Part shown: in pieces, positions 27,065 through 37,136 of the stretch | Layout of the letters: each line of letters opens with the position of its first letter | How positions within the stretch are numbered: position 1 is the first letter of the stretch | Source: an uncultured Muribaculaceae bacterium | GTDB lineage: Bacteria; Bacteroidota; Bacteroidia; Bacteroidales; Muribaculaceae | NCBI GenBank assembly: GCA_910578075.1 | Contig: CAJTPK010000006.1 | Coordinates: 1-64,000 of the forward strand | Direction of reading: 5' to 3' | Length of the DNA stretch: 64,000 bases | Notes under the pieces: model-generated | What the model was told of the DNA's origin: nothing | Database searches by the model: none | Seen by the model: only the letters and a program-made list of their open reading frames with translations | Program-made: the position numbers and the translations under genes

Positions 27065-28675
27065 TTAATTTACATTTACATCGGAAAGCTTCACCCAACC
27101 CTCTTCTGTGATGTTACCTTTGGCTGAGATGTAAATTCCGATCTTGTTGTCCTGTGTGGTGTCGACGATTCCCACAGCCCAGGTGTAGCTGCCGGGTGTC
27201 ACGCCACCGAGATTGCAGGTGAATTCATATGTTGATGGTTTACCCTTTATCCATTCGTTAAGGCAAGGAGTCTCGTCAACATAAATTTTCACCGGCTGGG
27301 ATGTAGTCTTGTCAAGAAGCGCGAAAGCGACTTTGTATTTCTGATTCCACTGCGGAATGTTTGTAGGACAATAGCCCCAGCCAAGGTTACTCCAGCGGTG
27401 AACGAAAGTTGCGTTTCCTGTGCCGGACACTGTTGTCGGTAAGGATATTTTGTCGGGATAGAGACGGTAGCCCCCTTCAGCGATGAATTCCTCAACAAGG
27501 TTATAGGCTGCGTTAAACCAAGAATGCGTCTCACTCGTGCCGGTATTCTTGCTGTAGCGGAGGTCCATCATATTGACATTGGCTCCCTTGCCTTCATTAT
27601 ACTCACCCTGACGGACCTCTGCATAATTGGCATATCCGTCATCTTTGATGGAACCACCGTGGGAACCTTCCACCCAGCCGCCTTCCATGATGATGGGGCG
27701 TTTGTAACGCTGGGATGCGGCGAATCCGCGTTCCCATGTGGTGTAATATGTCTTCATGCCGAACGCATCGTGACGGAGTGAATAACCCTTCTCGATAAGT
27801 TTTAACAGAACCGGCTCGGTGCGTGGATTGACAACCGATGCGCTGAATCCGTCGCGGAGCATCAGGCAGCGGTGGTAGTTGATCACCAGAGGAACCTTTG
27901 TCACGTATTTTGTGTAGACATCGGAAACCCAGTCAATCACGGCTTCACGAGGCTCGTTGTCACCTGTGGAATACCATACAGTGTGCGACTCGCCCCATTT
28001 GCCCATGCCGAAGCCGCTGATAAATTCAGTTACGTTCGGATCGTTGTATTTTGCAGCGAAATCACGGACAAACTGCTCGTATTTCTCCTGGAAGATAGGG
28101 TCATCGCAGTAGGGTGACCAAACTTGCACGGAACCGGTGGTAGTCACGAATCCCTTGGCTCCGGCATCCTTCACGTATTTGGGAGTGAAGTCATAATGTT
28201 TGTCCTGGCTATCTACTACGAATGTGAACGCGAGTTTCATGCCACGGCGCAGAGCCTCGTCCACAAGCATCTTGTATCTTTTGGCTGGTTTTGAATCAAC
28301 CTGACCGTCATTCCAGATATATTTCCCCTCTTCGGGGTTGAAGTCGCTCCATGCGCCGCGCACATAAAGCACATTGGAATAGTCGGAAACCTTTATGTTG
28401 CCCACTGCGGAGGGGAAATTGTCGTAAACTTCCCAGAAGCGGTCGTCAAGACCGTCACCGATACCGGCATACATCACCCAGCCGGTCATCGGGTTGCGGA
28501 GCATCTTCTTTCGCTCCGGTTTGATGTTTACTATTGTGTTGCCGTTGATCTCCCAGTTGTGGGATCCGGGTTCGTTGATCTCATCGTCCTTGCAGGCGGT
28601 AAGTGAGGCTGCAAGCACCGCGCCCGCTAATACGAGGCGGGCACGGTTTTTAAGTATATTGCTTGTTGTTAACAT
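27065..28675 (-). CDS. DUF4832/DUF4874-type lipoprotein, putative glycoside hydrolase
   Basis: 536 aa. Signal peptide with lipobox LTAC, lipidated Cys28, so probably on the surface. The first two thirds read like an alpha/beta barrel (FNPEEGKYIW, KLAFTFVVD, EFISGFGMGKWGESH, VPLVINYHR, RPIIMEGGW), the last third like a beta-sandwich. Glu229 (GKWGE) and Glu331 (IIMEGGW) are also found in the paralogue at 35517-37040 and are spaced like acid/base and nucleophile of clan GH-A enzymes. Catalysis is inference; the families carry only DUF names as far as I know. It may be the chain-cleaving enzyme of this PUL. Confidence 0.8.
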   Translation of the reverse strand: MLTTSNILKNRARLVLAGAVLAASLTACKDDEINEPGSHNWEINGNTIVNIKPERKKMLRNPMTGWVMYAGIGDGLDDRFWEVYDNFPSAVGNIKVSDYSNVLYVRGAWSDFNPEEGKYIWNDGQVDSKPAKRYKMLVDEALRRGMKLAFTFVVDSQDKHYDFTPKYVKDAGAKGFVTTTGSVQVWSPYCDDPIFQEKYEQFVRDFAAKYNDPNVTEFISGFGMGKWGESHTVWYSTGDNEPREAVIDWVSDVYTKYVTKVPLVINYHRCLMLRDGFSASVVNPRTEPVLLKLIEKGYSLRHDAFGMKTYYTTWERGFAASQRYKRPIIMEGGWVEGSHGGSIKDDGYANYAEVRQGEYNEGKGANVNMMDLRYSKNTGTSETHSWFNAAYNLVEEFIAEGGYRLYPDKISLPTTVSGTGNATFVHRWSNLGWGYCPTNIPQWNQKYKVAFALLDKTTSQPVKIYVDETPCLNEWIKGKPSTYEFTCNLGGVTPGSYTWAVGIVDTTQDNKIGIYISAKGNITEEGWVKLSDVNVN

Positions 28676-28681
28676 GATGTC

Positions 28682-30316
28682 TTACTTGTTGTCGAATTTA
28701 ACTGTGAGTTTCTCAATGTCGACCACAACAAAGTTGCAGTTCTCGGGCACGCAGAAGTATGCGTAGCGGTTATGGCTCTGTCCTGCTACCAGTGTTTGGG
28801 TCTCGCCATTGTTCACCGGCAGATAACCGCGTTTCTTGTTACGCTCCGCGTCAGCTGTCGAGCCAAATGCGTATACGTTGTTCTCGATGTTCGATACAAG
28901 GAAGTTGAGCGCTCCGTTGGCTGTGACCTTCGACCAGTCGTCGGTTGATCCGCTGCGCGGCAGAGGATCGCCGTAATATACGAACACATTCGGGTTGGCA
29001 AGCGACTGCTGCAGTTTATATTTAGCCTGGAATCCGGCTTTGAGTCCGTCATCATGGGCCATGCCGTTGAAGCCTCCCCACATCCAGAGTTCGGTAACTT
29101 CCTGAGTGAACGGATTGATCTTGTCAACAGTGTTGTTATACGATACTTTGGTATTCTTCAGGTCGGTAGCTGCCGAGTATATTGTCACTGTGCGCTCCTC
29201 AAGGTCTACTACGATACGGTATGTCCCGTCCGCAGGAATTTCCCAGTATGCAGATCCTGTTCCGCTTTCTGTCGATACCTGGTCGAACTCATGAGCCTTG
29301 CCGTCATGAATGTCATGGTCAGCTTTATTCTTAGGTACGAAAGAGATATTCTTGGCATCCTCGAACTGCAGAGGCATGAAGAGCTTGCCGGCTTTCAGTT
29401 CGCCTCGCCATGCATAGAGCTGGTCGTTCTCAAGAGTGCGAGCAATCTCGATATCCTCGGCTCCCGCGGCTGAGCCTGACATGAACAGTTTGTCAATCTC
29501 GATTACGCTGCCCGCCGGCACGATTTTTACGGTGCGTGCCTCAAGGTTGACAGTTATGCGGTAGTTGCCGTCTTCCGGAATAACCCAATAATTAGCTTCG
29601 GATGCATCCACCATAATCGCCGGCATCTCGCCGTTGCTGATAGGCTCATCGGGATTCTCCGGTGAGAGGCAGTTGTTTTCATCTCCGTATACAACCGGGA
29701 AATTGATCTTTCCGGCGTTGAGACTGCCGTTATATGTATATGTCTTAGATGTCTCGGATGTCGGGGCAAGTTTGATTGGTGTTTCTCCGGCTGCGGTGCC
29801 GCCTATTGAGAATTCATCTGCAAGATACTGTTTTGCTCCATATGTCTTCACCTTGATTGTAGCTGTGGCAATATCTGGTATCACCACGCGGGGACCCTCG
29901 AAAGATGCGGTCACTGTCAGGTTGAGCGTGTTGACAGTGCTGGTCAGGCATCCGAAATGTCCGATGAGAAGCTCGTGGAGCTCGCGGTTGGTATATTCGC
30001 GGCGATAGATACCGTCGTCTTCATATTCCTTGATGCTTGATGCCTTGCTGCCCACAGCGTCCATCTGATACTGATAGGTGGTGATATATTCATTGCCGTA
30101 GGGGTGAGCCTCGTTCCATTCGAGAGTTAGGGCAACAGCATCGGGATTGCTTTCATCAAGCACAACATAGTCGCTCGATGTTGTCAGTTGTATTACCGAC
30201 TGGTTGCGGGAATATGCGTTGTCGAGATCCTCGTTCCCGCAGGATGTCAGCGCCCCTGCTGTCAGCGCGAACGCCGACAGACAGAGAATGCCATTATATA
30301 TGTTTGTTGTTTTCAT
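28682..30316 (-). CDS. SusE/SusF-like outer-membrane glycan-binding lipoprotein
   Basis: 544 aa, lipobox LTSC with Cys26. An N-terminal SusE-type Ig domain (about 35-155, with the LDESNPDAVALTLEWNEA pattern) is followed by two related starch-binding-like modules (about 165-262 and 268-370), each ending GNYRITVNLEARTVKI or GTYRIVVDLEERTVTI. A third divergent module makes up the end. It would hold polysaccharide at the cell surface near SusCD. It lies 24 bases after susD and 6 bases before the DUF4832 lipoprotein gene. Confidence 0.85.
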   Translation of the reverse strand: MKTTNIYNGILCLSAFALTAGALTSCGNEDLDNAYSRNQSVIQLTTSSDYVVLDESNPDAVALTLEWNEAHPYGNEYITTYQYQMDAVGSKASSIKEYEDDGIYRREYTNRELHELLIGHFGCLTSTVNTLNLTVTASFEGPRVVIPDIATATIKVKTYGAKQYLADEFSIGGTAAGETPIKLAPTSETSKTYTYNGSLNAGKINFPVVYGDENNCLSPENPDEPISNGEMPAIMVDASEANYWVIPEDGNYRITVNLEARTVKIVPAGSVIEIDKLFMSGSAAGAEDIEIARTLENDQLYAWRGELKAGKLFMPLQFEDAKNISFVPKNKADHDIHDGKAHEFDQVSTESGTGSAYWEIPADGTYRIVVDLEERTVTIYSAATDLKNTKVSYNNTVDKINPFTQEVTELWMWGGFNGMAHDDGLKAGFQAKYKLQQSLANPNVFVYYGDPLPRSGSTDDWSKVTANGALNFLVSNIENNVYAFGSTADAERNKKRGYLPVNNGETQTLVAGQSHNRYAYFCVPENCNFVVVDIEKLTVKFDNK

Positions 30317-30340
30317 TGCTTTTCAATCTATTAGCAGTTT

Positions 30341-32086
30341 TTAATAACCTGGATTGTTTGTGAGATTGGGGCAGAGAGTCATTTCGCGTGTGGGGATGGG
30401 CCATAGATACTGACGGTCGGGGAATACGCGTTTGGCTCCCAGTGCGCAGAGTCCTGCATTGTAAAGTGCGGAGAAATCTGCAATGCCATCTTCGTCGATC
30501 TGAGGAGTCATGCCCCAGAACCACAGGTCTTTCTTCACGATGTCGTTGAGAAGATCCGTAGCGGGGAGGTTGATGTAGTTATAGCCGTTGAGAGCCTTGC
30601 CTGCAAGTTTCCAGCGGATGAGGTCCATATAGCGGAGACCCTCGTTGGCAAGCTCCATGCGGCGCTCGATGCGTACAGCCTTTCTCATCTCATCCTGGTT
30701 GCCCTGGGGAACAGCCGGATACATTGTGGTGTCGGTGAGTTTTACACCATATGCGCGTGCACGGACTGTGTTGATTGCGTCTACTACGCTCTTGTCGATT
30801 TCATTCAGCTCAATCTTTGCCTCTGCATACATCAGCAGGACATCGGCATAGCGCATCATCACATAATCGCGGGCAACTTTCTTACCGTTCTGAGTCCATG
30901 AAATATCGATACCTTTTTTCCAGAGCAGGCCATTGTATGATGCGTATTGGTTGACAGCACGGTTGTCATTGTTATCCTGCATCTTGCCGGTTGTGAAGTT
31001 CATTACCTGTTTCACATCCGGACGGGGATTATATTCGAATCCGCAATGTTCCGTGCCGAATTCAACGATTGTCTTGGCGCAACGCGGGTCACGGTTTTTG
31101 AATGGATTGCGCGGGTCGAACAGGTCTGACTCATCGATTGGAAGACCGTCGGTGCAGAGGAATGCAGCAAAGAGATCCCATGAAGGGTTGTCAGAACCGT
31201 AACCGCCTGCATTACGGGGCAGACCATTGTTGACATACCATGCATCCAGAATCACATCGTTCTCAAGAGAGCGGGGGATATAGAAAATCTTCTCGGCATT
31301 TATGTGGGTGTCCTGTAGGAAGAGTTTCGCGAAGTCGGGTTCAAGTGAGTATATCCCGAGATCCATACAGTCTTTGGCAGCCTTTGCAGCCAGGTCGAAA
31401 TCACCGAGATAAAGTGCGAAACGCGTTTTCATGGCAAGAGCCGCGCCCTTGGTGACATGCATTGCGGAGGTGCCATAGTCTTTGGGCAGATACTCGATGG
31501 CTTTGTCAAAATCCTCATATGCGAGAGCTTTCACCTCATCCTTGTTGCGGCGACCTTTCTGCAATGCCTCCGAGATAGTCTCTGTGCCCTCCATGTAGGG
31601 GACATCGCCGTAGTAGCAGATCAACTCGGCGTATTTGCATGCGCGGCAGAAGTATGCCTCTCCGGCATAGCGGTTGAGCTGGGATTCACTCACATTCCCC
31701 GCCGCCTTGTGATAGTTGGCGAGAAGGGAGTTGGCGCGGGCTATGAGTTTGTAATCCTGTTGCCACAGGCTGTATACCTCCCATTGCTGTCCGTTCATGG
31801 TGCCGTCGAGCACTGTGCCGTTGCTTCCGGGATTACGGTTCTGCTGGCGGTAGGTGAAATTGTCGGTCCACTGCTCGGAGCCTTCCAAAGGCTGGTTCCA
31901 GTATCCGAGGATATAGAATTCACTTACAGCCATATCGAGTTCCACCTCGGTGGAATACCAGGATTCGCTGTTTCCCTGAGAGAGGGGAGTGATGTCCATG
32001 CTTTCGCATGATGCAAGCATCATGGTTGCTGCAGCTGCAGCAACCGAATATATAATATTCTTATTCATTATTTTCATTCCTTTCAT
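30341..32086 (-). CDS. SusD/RagB family nutrient-binding outer-membrane lipoprotein
   Basis: 581 aa. Lid of the SusCD importer, capturing oligosaccharide above the SusC barrel. The signal peptide has lipobox LASC. Typical SusD landmarks include the AEAYFCRACKYAELICYYGDVPY helix region and the C-terminal EGLRYMDLIRWKLAGK and YLWPIPTREM sequences. Two in-frame Met lie at the start; the one at residue 7 (MNKN) gives a more normal signal peptide. It lies 3 bases downstream of susC, which fits obligate co-expression. Confidence 0.95.
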   Translation of the reverse strand: MKGMKIMNKNIIYSVAAAAATMMLASCESMDITPLSQGNSESWYSTEVELDMAVSEFYILGYWNQPLEGSEQWTDNFTYRQQNRNPGSNGTVLDGTMNGQQWEVYSLWQQDYKLIARANSLLANYHKAAGNVSESQLNRYAGEAYFCRACKYAELICYYGDVPYMEGTETISEALQKGRRNKDEVKALAYEDFDKAIEYLPKDYGTSAMHVTKGAALAMKTRFALYLGDFDLAAKAAKDCMDLGIYSLEPDFAKLFLQDTHINAEKIFYIPRSLENDVILDAWYVNNGLPRNAGGYGSDNPSWDLFAAFLCTDGLPIDESDLFDPRNPFKNRDPRCAKTIVEFGTEHCGFEYNPRPDVKQVMNFTTGKMQDNNDNRAVNQYASYNGLLWKKGIDISWTQNGKKVARDYVMMRYADVLLMYAEAKIELNEIDKSVVDAINTVRARAYGVKLTDTTMYPAVPQGNQDEMRKAVRIERRMELANEGLRYMDLIRWKLAGKALNGYNYINLPATDLLNDIVKKDLWFWGMTPQIDEDGIADFSALYNAGLCALGAKRVFPDRQYLWPIPTREMTLCPNLTNNPGY

Positions 32087-32089
32087 GGT

Positions 32090-35000
32090 TTAAAATGTAA
32101 GGTTTACACCCACGATAAGTGAGGTTGTGATAGGATAAGCGCTTACACCCATCTCGGGGTCCCAACCCTTGGGATAGTTGTCGATGGAGAAGAGGTCGCT
32201 GGCGCTGAAATATATGCGTGCTTTCTGGATGAATGCTTTCTTGGTCCATTGCTGGGGGAATGTGTAGCCAAGGGTCACATTCTTAAGACGGAAATAATGA
32301 CCGTTGAACATCCAGAAGTCGGAGCAAGCGTAGTTATTACCCTTGGTGGTATTGGTGAGACGGGGAAACTCTGCTGCTGCATTTTCGGCGTCGGTGTTGA
32401 AGACACTCCAGTATTTTCCGTCAATGATAGCGGGGATGTTACCGTAGTTGTTGCGAAGCGGCTCAACCATGGCGCGGTCAAGATAAGCGTTCTGTTTGCC
32501 GATTCCCTGGAATGCTACTGAGAGATCAATACCTTTCCAGGAGGCGTTGATGGTTCCGCCATACTGGAAGCGGGGGAGTGAGTTGCCTAAAGGCACACGG
32601 TCATATTCCGGAGAGATCACACCGTCGGGCACTCCATTCGGTCCGGAGATGTCGCGGTATTTGAGGTCACCGACAGTAACTGTATTGTTCAGACGCGCGG
32701 AGTTGTTGACCTCGTCCTGTGTCTGGTAGATGCCGTCGCATATGTAGCCATACCATGCGTTGAAAAGTTCACCCGCGCGTTTAAGCTTGTTGCTGTTTAT
32801 GATGTCGGAGTTGTTCAGATAATCAATCTTCGATATGAAGTCGGAGAGATTGAAGGATACACCGTAAGTGAAATCACCGGCGCGGTCGTTCCAGCTCAGT
32901 TCGATGTCATAGCCGTGGGTTCCCATCTTTCCGGCGTTTGTGTTGGGATCATTGTAACCCATGGTGAATGGTATCTGGATAGCGAGGAGCATACCGGTGG
33001 TCTTCTTCCAATAATAGTCGGCTGTGAGTCGCAGACGACTGTTGAGGAAGCTTGCGTCGATACCTATATCGGTGGAGGTGGTTGTCTCCCAGGAGATGTC
33101 CTCAACTGCAAGTGTGCGGATTGAAGCTGTTTTGTCGGAAACGACCTCACCGTTTTCATAGAAGAATGCGTTTCCGAATGTCATGAGTGACATGTAGGGG
33201 AAATAGGATGAGCCGATGCGCTCGTTTCCAAGTTTACCCCAGGATGCGCGTAGTTTAAGGAAAGAGAGGGCAGATGGATTGATACCCTCCATGAATTTCT
33301 CTTTGGAGATGACCCATCCTGCGGAGAAAGATGGGAATGTTCCCCAGCGGTATTTCTTGGCGAAGCGGGATGAGCCGTCACGGCGGATATTTGCCTGAAG
33401 CAGATAACGGCTGTCAAAAGAATAAAGCACGCGGCCGAAGAATGAATTGGAGGTGTAGCGAGAACCGGTGCCGCTGTTATCCTTGAAATCTTCGGGACCT
33501 ACATTAAGGTATGGGTAGTTGGTCAGCTCATATTGATCGCGGGCTGCGCCAAGATTCTCAGACCCCATGACATAGTTTTCGAAACCTGCCATCACTGTCA
33601 GATCGTGTTTGCCGAATGACCGCATATAGTTGATAAGTGCCTGCGTGGTGATATGCCAGTTGTCGTTGCGCTCTTCGGAGAGTTTGTTGGTGGCCCATGA
33701 TGAGCCGGCACCCTCCATCCAGCCTCCAAAGGCATTGATGTCGCTCATCAGGCAATAGCTTACGGCTTTGCGGAATGATTTCTTCTTTGTGTAGTTGATG
33801 AATGGAGATACGATACCGGAAATGCTCAGACCCTCAATTGGTTTGATGGTCAAAGAGGCTTTACCTCCGATCTGAGTGCTTTTTGACAAAGAATTACCTC
33901 CCTCGGTCAGAAGACCATAGGGGTTGGCTCCGGATTTACCTTCGGCAAGACCTCCGTTTTCCCAAACCGCCGGGTAGATGGCGGGCATCTTGCGCATGTC
34001 GTCAAAAGGACTGTAGATTGTAGCGGCACTGCGAGCATTGCGGATGTTCACATCCACGCTGGCTGTGATATATTTGTTGAAAACAAAATCGTTGTTGCTG
34101 CGGAACATAAAGCGGCGGAAATTACGTCCGTCATATAGACCGTCAACTTCGTCATATGTGAATGATGCGTTGGATTTCACAGTTTTGTTGCCACCTGTCA
34201 ACGAAATGGTGTGGGACATTCTTGGTGCTGAATCCTTCATCATCATCCCCCGCCAGTCGGTGATAGGGTAGAGATCCGGGTTAGTGGCGTTGAGACTCAG
34301 CCAGTTCTTTGTCTGGTCGGCGCTGTATTGTTGGAAATATCCAGCAGCGGGGTTATCGTTGTAGAGAAGCTCGTTGCTCATCTCAAGATAGCGTGTGACA
34401 CCGACCATGTCGGGCTGTTTTGTGGGTATCTCCCAACCGAATTCACCATTATAGGATATGCTCATCTTTGATTCATCTCCGCGTTTTGTTGTGATGAGAA
34501 TCACACCGGCTGCTGCTTTAGAACCGTAGATTGATGCTGCAGCTGCGTCTTTGAGCACTGATACACTCTCCACATCGTTGGCGTTAACGTAGTCGATGTT
34601 GTCGCACTGCACTCCGTCAACGATGATGAGAGGGCTTGAGTCGCCTATGGTTGTCACACCACGCACATGCATCGAGCTTGCTGATGCTCCCGGAGCGTTA
34701 TTGTCGCGGCGCACCATAAGACCTGATATGGATCCCTGCAACGCGGTGGAGAGTGTGGTGGTATTCTTGGATGCGAGTTCATCACCCTTTACGGATGCTA
34801 CCGCACCGGTGAGGTCTTTTTTCTTGACTGTTCCGTAACCGATGACAACCACCTCGTTGAGTGTGTTGTCGGTCTCGTTCATCTCGATCTTCATGTCATC
34901 GGATGATCCTACTGAAATTGTCTCGGGATTGAATCCAACGTATGTCACCTGAATCTTCTGTCCTTGCGATGCGTTTACTGTGAAACGTCCGTCAAGGTCT

Positions 35001-35479
35001 GTGATCGCACCCTCGTTGGTGCCCTTTACCATCACGGTGGCGCCGATCAGCGGCTCGCCGTTCTTGTCGGTGATGACACCGCTTACTTTGCGGGGCGCTT
35101 TCTTGTCACTTTTCACAGCGGCTGTGGTGATGGTGACCTGACGGCCTGAGATTTTATATTGCAGGCCTGTGCTCTTGCAAACTTCGGCAAGGATTGTATC
35201 CATCTTTTTATCCTTAAGCTGGATGGATACAGGTGTTGACAATTTCTTATCGACACCTTCACCGTAAAGGAACACATAAGTGCTGTTTTTCTCGATATAC
35301 GAGAGAACATCTTTTACTGTGGTGTCGGAAGCTTTCATGGTGTAAAGCCCGGTTGATTTGTTTTGCGAAAGCGAAGTCCCTGCGTAGATGGCGGCAGGGG
35401 CAACCGCTGATACAAAACCGATCGCACAAAGCGCTCCGATGCGTGAGCGCCATGGCTGACGATGTGTAGGTGAGTTCAT
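32090..35479 (-). CDS. SusC/RagA TonB-linked outer-membrane transporter with STN signalling domain
   Basis: 1129 aa. Signal peptide about 1-33, then an STN (secretin/TonB N-terminal) domain about 45-115. A carboxypeptidase-regulatory-like domain (about 130-205), a TonB box near NEVVVIGYGTVKKKDLTGAV, the plug and the 22-strand barrel ending in a Phe (VGVNLTF) follow. The STN domain is the part that contacts a FecR anti-sigma factor, so this transporter is also the sensor for the sigma/FecR pair encoded 3 kb upstream. It imports glycan fragments using TonB energy. Confidence 0.96.
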   Translation of the reverse strand: MNSPTHRQPWRSRIGALCAIGFVSAVAPAAIYAGTSLSQNKSTGLYTMKASDTTVKDVLSYIEKNSTYVFLYGEGVDKKLSTPVSIQLKDKKMDTILAEVCKSTGLQYKISGRQVTITTAAVKSDKKAPRKVSGVITDKNGEPLIGATVMVKGTNEGAITDLDGRFTVNASQGQKIQVTYVGFNPETISVGSSDDMKIEMNETDNTLNEVVVIGYGTVKKKDLTGAVASVKGDELASKNTTTLSTALQGSISGLMVRRDNNAPGASASSMHVRGVTTIGDSSPLIIVDGVQCDNIDYVNANDVESVSVLKDAAAASIYGSKAAAGVILITTKRGDESKMSISYNGEFGWEIPTKQPDMVGVTRYLEMSNELLYNDNPAAGYFQQYSADQTKNWLSLNATNPDLYPITDWRGMMMKDSAPRMSHTISLTGGNKTVKSNASFTYDEVDGLYDGRNFRRFMFRSNNDFVFNKYITASVDVNIRNARSAATIYSPFDDMRKMPAIYPAVWENGGLAEGKSGANPYGLLTEGGNSLSKSTQIGGKASLTIKPIEGLSISGIVSPFINYTKKKSFRKAVSYCLMSDINAFGGWMEGAGSSWATNKLSEERNDNWHITTQALINYMRSFGKHDLTVMAGFENYVMGSENLGAARDQYELTNYPYLNVGPEDFKDNSGTGSRYTSNSFFGRVLYSFDSRYLLQANIRRDGSSRFAKKYRWGTFPSFSAGWVISKEKFMEGINPSALSFLKLRASWGKLGNERIGSSYFPYMSLMTFGNAFFYENGEVVSDKTASIRTLAVEDISWETTTSTDIGIDASFLNSRLRLTADYYWKKTTGMLLAIQIPFTMGYNDPNTNAGKMGTHGYDIELSWNDRAGDFTYGVSFNLSDFISKIDYLNNSDIINSNKLKRAGELFNAWYGYICDGIYQTQDEVNNSARLNNTVTVGDLKYRDISGPNGVPDGVISPEYDRVPLGNSLPRFQYGGTINASWKGIDLSVAFQGIGKQNAYLDRAMVEPLRNNYGNIPAIIDGKYWSVFNTDAENAAAEFPRLTNTTKGNNYACSDFWMFNGHYFRLKNVTLGYTFPQQWTKKAFIQKARIYFSASDLFSIDNYPKGWDPEMGVSAYPITTSLIVGVNLTF

Positions 35480-35516
35480 AAGGTTTATTAGTTGTTGTTA
35501 TTGATTTTCATTGTAG

Positions 35517-37040
35517 TCATTTGATCTGGATTTCTCCTGCGGGGAGCCATCCGTTGTCAAGGATCCTGTCAGATGCCACTGCCATTTCCAGACCTGGACG
35601 GTTTCCGGCGGTTGTATCGATTAAGGCGACTGCCCATGTGTAGTGTCCGGGCTTGATGCCGGCCAGTGGAAATTCTGTTTTATAAGAAGCTCCTTTCTCA
35701 CGAAGCCAACATGAGAGATCGCTGCCGGTTTCCGTGACTGTGCGCACCGGCGTGCCGTTGCTGTCGAGAAGCGCTATGCCGACTTTGTATTTCTGATTCC
35801 ACTGCGGGATGTTTGTGGGGCAATATCCCCATCCGATATTCTCCCATGTAGTGGAGATTTTTACATTCTTTCCCGAGCGTGCCGCTGAAGGTGTCTCGAC
35901 GCTGGAGGGGTATAGACGGTAGCCTCCGTGCGCCACAAATTTCTTCACTAACGGGAACGCATCCTCAAACCAGGAGCGGGTCTCATCGTTGATACGGAAG
36001 TCCATCATGTTTACACGGGCTTCCGCCGATGCGTCGAATTCACCCTTGCGGACATCCTCTGCGTGACCTTCTCGGTAGAGACCGGAGGGATCGCGCCAGT
36101 AGCGGTGATGGGCGCCGGTTATCCATCCCCCCTCCATGATGATAGGGCGACGGAAATTCCATTTGCGTGCCATATCTTTCTCCCATTCCTGATAATATCC
36201 ATGCATGCCGAATGCGTCATGACGAAGTGAGAAACCGGCTTCGACTGCTGTTGTGATAAGTTTATCAGCGTCGGCTGGGACGCTTCCCCATCCGTCGTCA
36301 TCCGGATCTCCGAGCATGCGGTGGTAGTGGATCAGCATGGGGACGCGTTTGAAGCAGTCGGTGGCAAGACCCGTGATCCAGTTGAAAACGCTCTGCTTAT
36401 TGTTATTGTCGCGGTAGATCATGGAATGTGATTCCCCCCATTTGCCTAATGAGTAGGCATCGATGAATTCAACTTCCTCCGGATTGTCGTAATGGGCGGC
36501 GAAAGCACGGAGAAATTTTGCGTATTTCTCTTGGAAAACGGGATCATCCGGATATGGGGAGAGATTTTTACCCGGGTTCTTAGGGTCGTAGTAACCCTGC
36601 GCCCCGGCGTCGAATACGTATTGAGGAGTGTTCTGCCCCTGGTCGCGGCCGTCGACAACTATACGGAATGCCACGCGGAGTCCGCGCTCCCGAACACTGC
36701 GTAGAAGTTTCATCAGACGGCTGTCAGGATTGTCCCAGGCGTATTTCCCCTCTTCCGGTTCGAACGATGCCCAGCTTGTGCGGATATATGCGCATGAGGC
36801 GTAATCCGACACGCGTACTGTCTCGTTTTCGCCTGCCGCTTTCATGCGGTCATATCCCCGTTCGTTCCAGAAATTCTCATCCCAGTTGCGTCCGAGATAC
36901 ATCACCCATCCCTGGAGCGGGTTGCGGAGCACGCGGGTGGTGTCAGGCTCGAATTTGATTTTCGCTCCCTGAATGCCCAATGCAGGAAGAATCATCATGA
37001 TTGCGAGTATAATTCGCTGATAGGTTGTTGTATGAGTCAT
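35517..37040 (-). CDS. DUF4832/DUF4874-type protein, putative glycoside hydrolase
   Basis: 507 aa, Sec signal peptide about 1-25, with no lipobox seen. It is a clear paralogue of the lipoprotein at 27065-28675, sharing LRNPxxGWVMY, FxPEEGKYxW, LGKWGESH, SLRHDAFGM and RRPIIMEGGW. Candidate catalytic residues Glu203 and Glu303 are 100 residues apart (102 in the paralogue). The absence of lipidation suggests a periplasmic enzyme, while the paralogue acts at the surface: a common PUL pairing. It is the first gene after fecR and lies 37 bases before susC. Confidence 0.78.
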   Translation of the reverse strand: MTHTTTYQRIILAIMMILPALGIQGAKIKFEPDTTRVLRNPLQGWVMYLGRNWDENFWNERGYDRMKAAGENETVRVSDYASCAYIRTSWASFEPEEGKYAWDNPDSRLMKLLRSVRERGLRVAFRIVVDGRDQGQNTPQYVFDAGAQGYYDPKNPGKNLSPYPDDPVFQEKYAKFLRAFAAHYDNPEEVEFIDAYSLGKWGESHSMIYRDNNNKQSVFNWITGLATDCFKRVPMLIHYHRMLGDPDDDGWGSVPADADKLITTAVEAGFSLRHDAFGMHGYYQEWEKDMARKWNFRRPIIMEGGWITGAHHRYWRDPSGLYREGHAEDVRKGEFDASAEARVNMMDFRINDETRSWFEDAFPLVKKFVAHGGYRLYPSSVETPSAARSGKNVKISTTWENIGWGYCPTNIPQWNQKYKVGIALLDSNGTPVRTVTETGSDLSCWLREKGASYKTEFPLAGIKPGHYTWAVALIDTTAGNRPGLEMAVASDRILDNGWLPAGEIQIK

Positions 37041-37136
37041 ATGGTATATAAAACTTTTTTGACAATAAGGGGGCTGTCCGGGCCGAGACCCTGACCGGTT
37101 GAGGAGAAGATTGCAGGAGTTGGAAATTTGAGTTTT

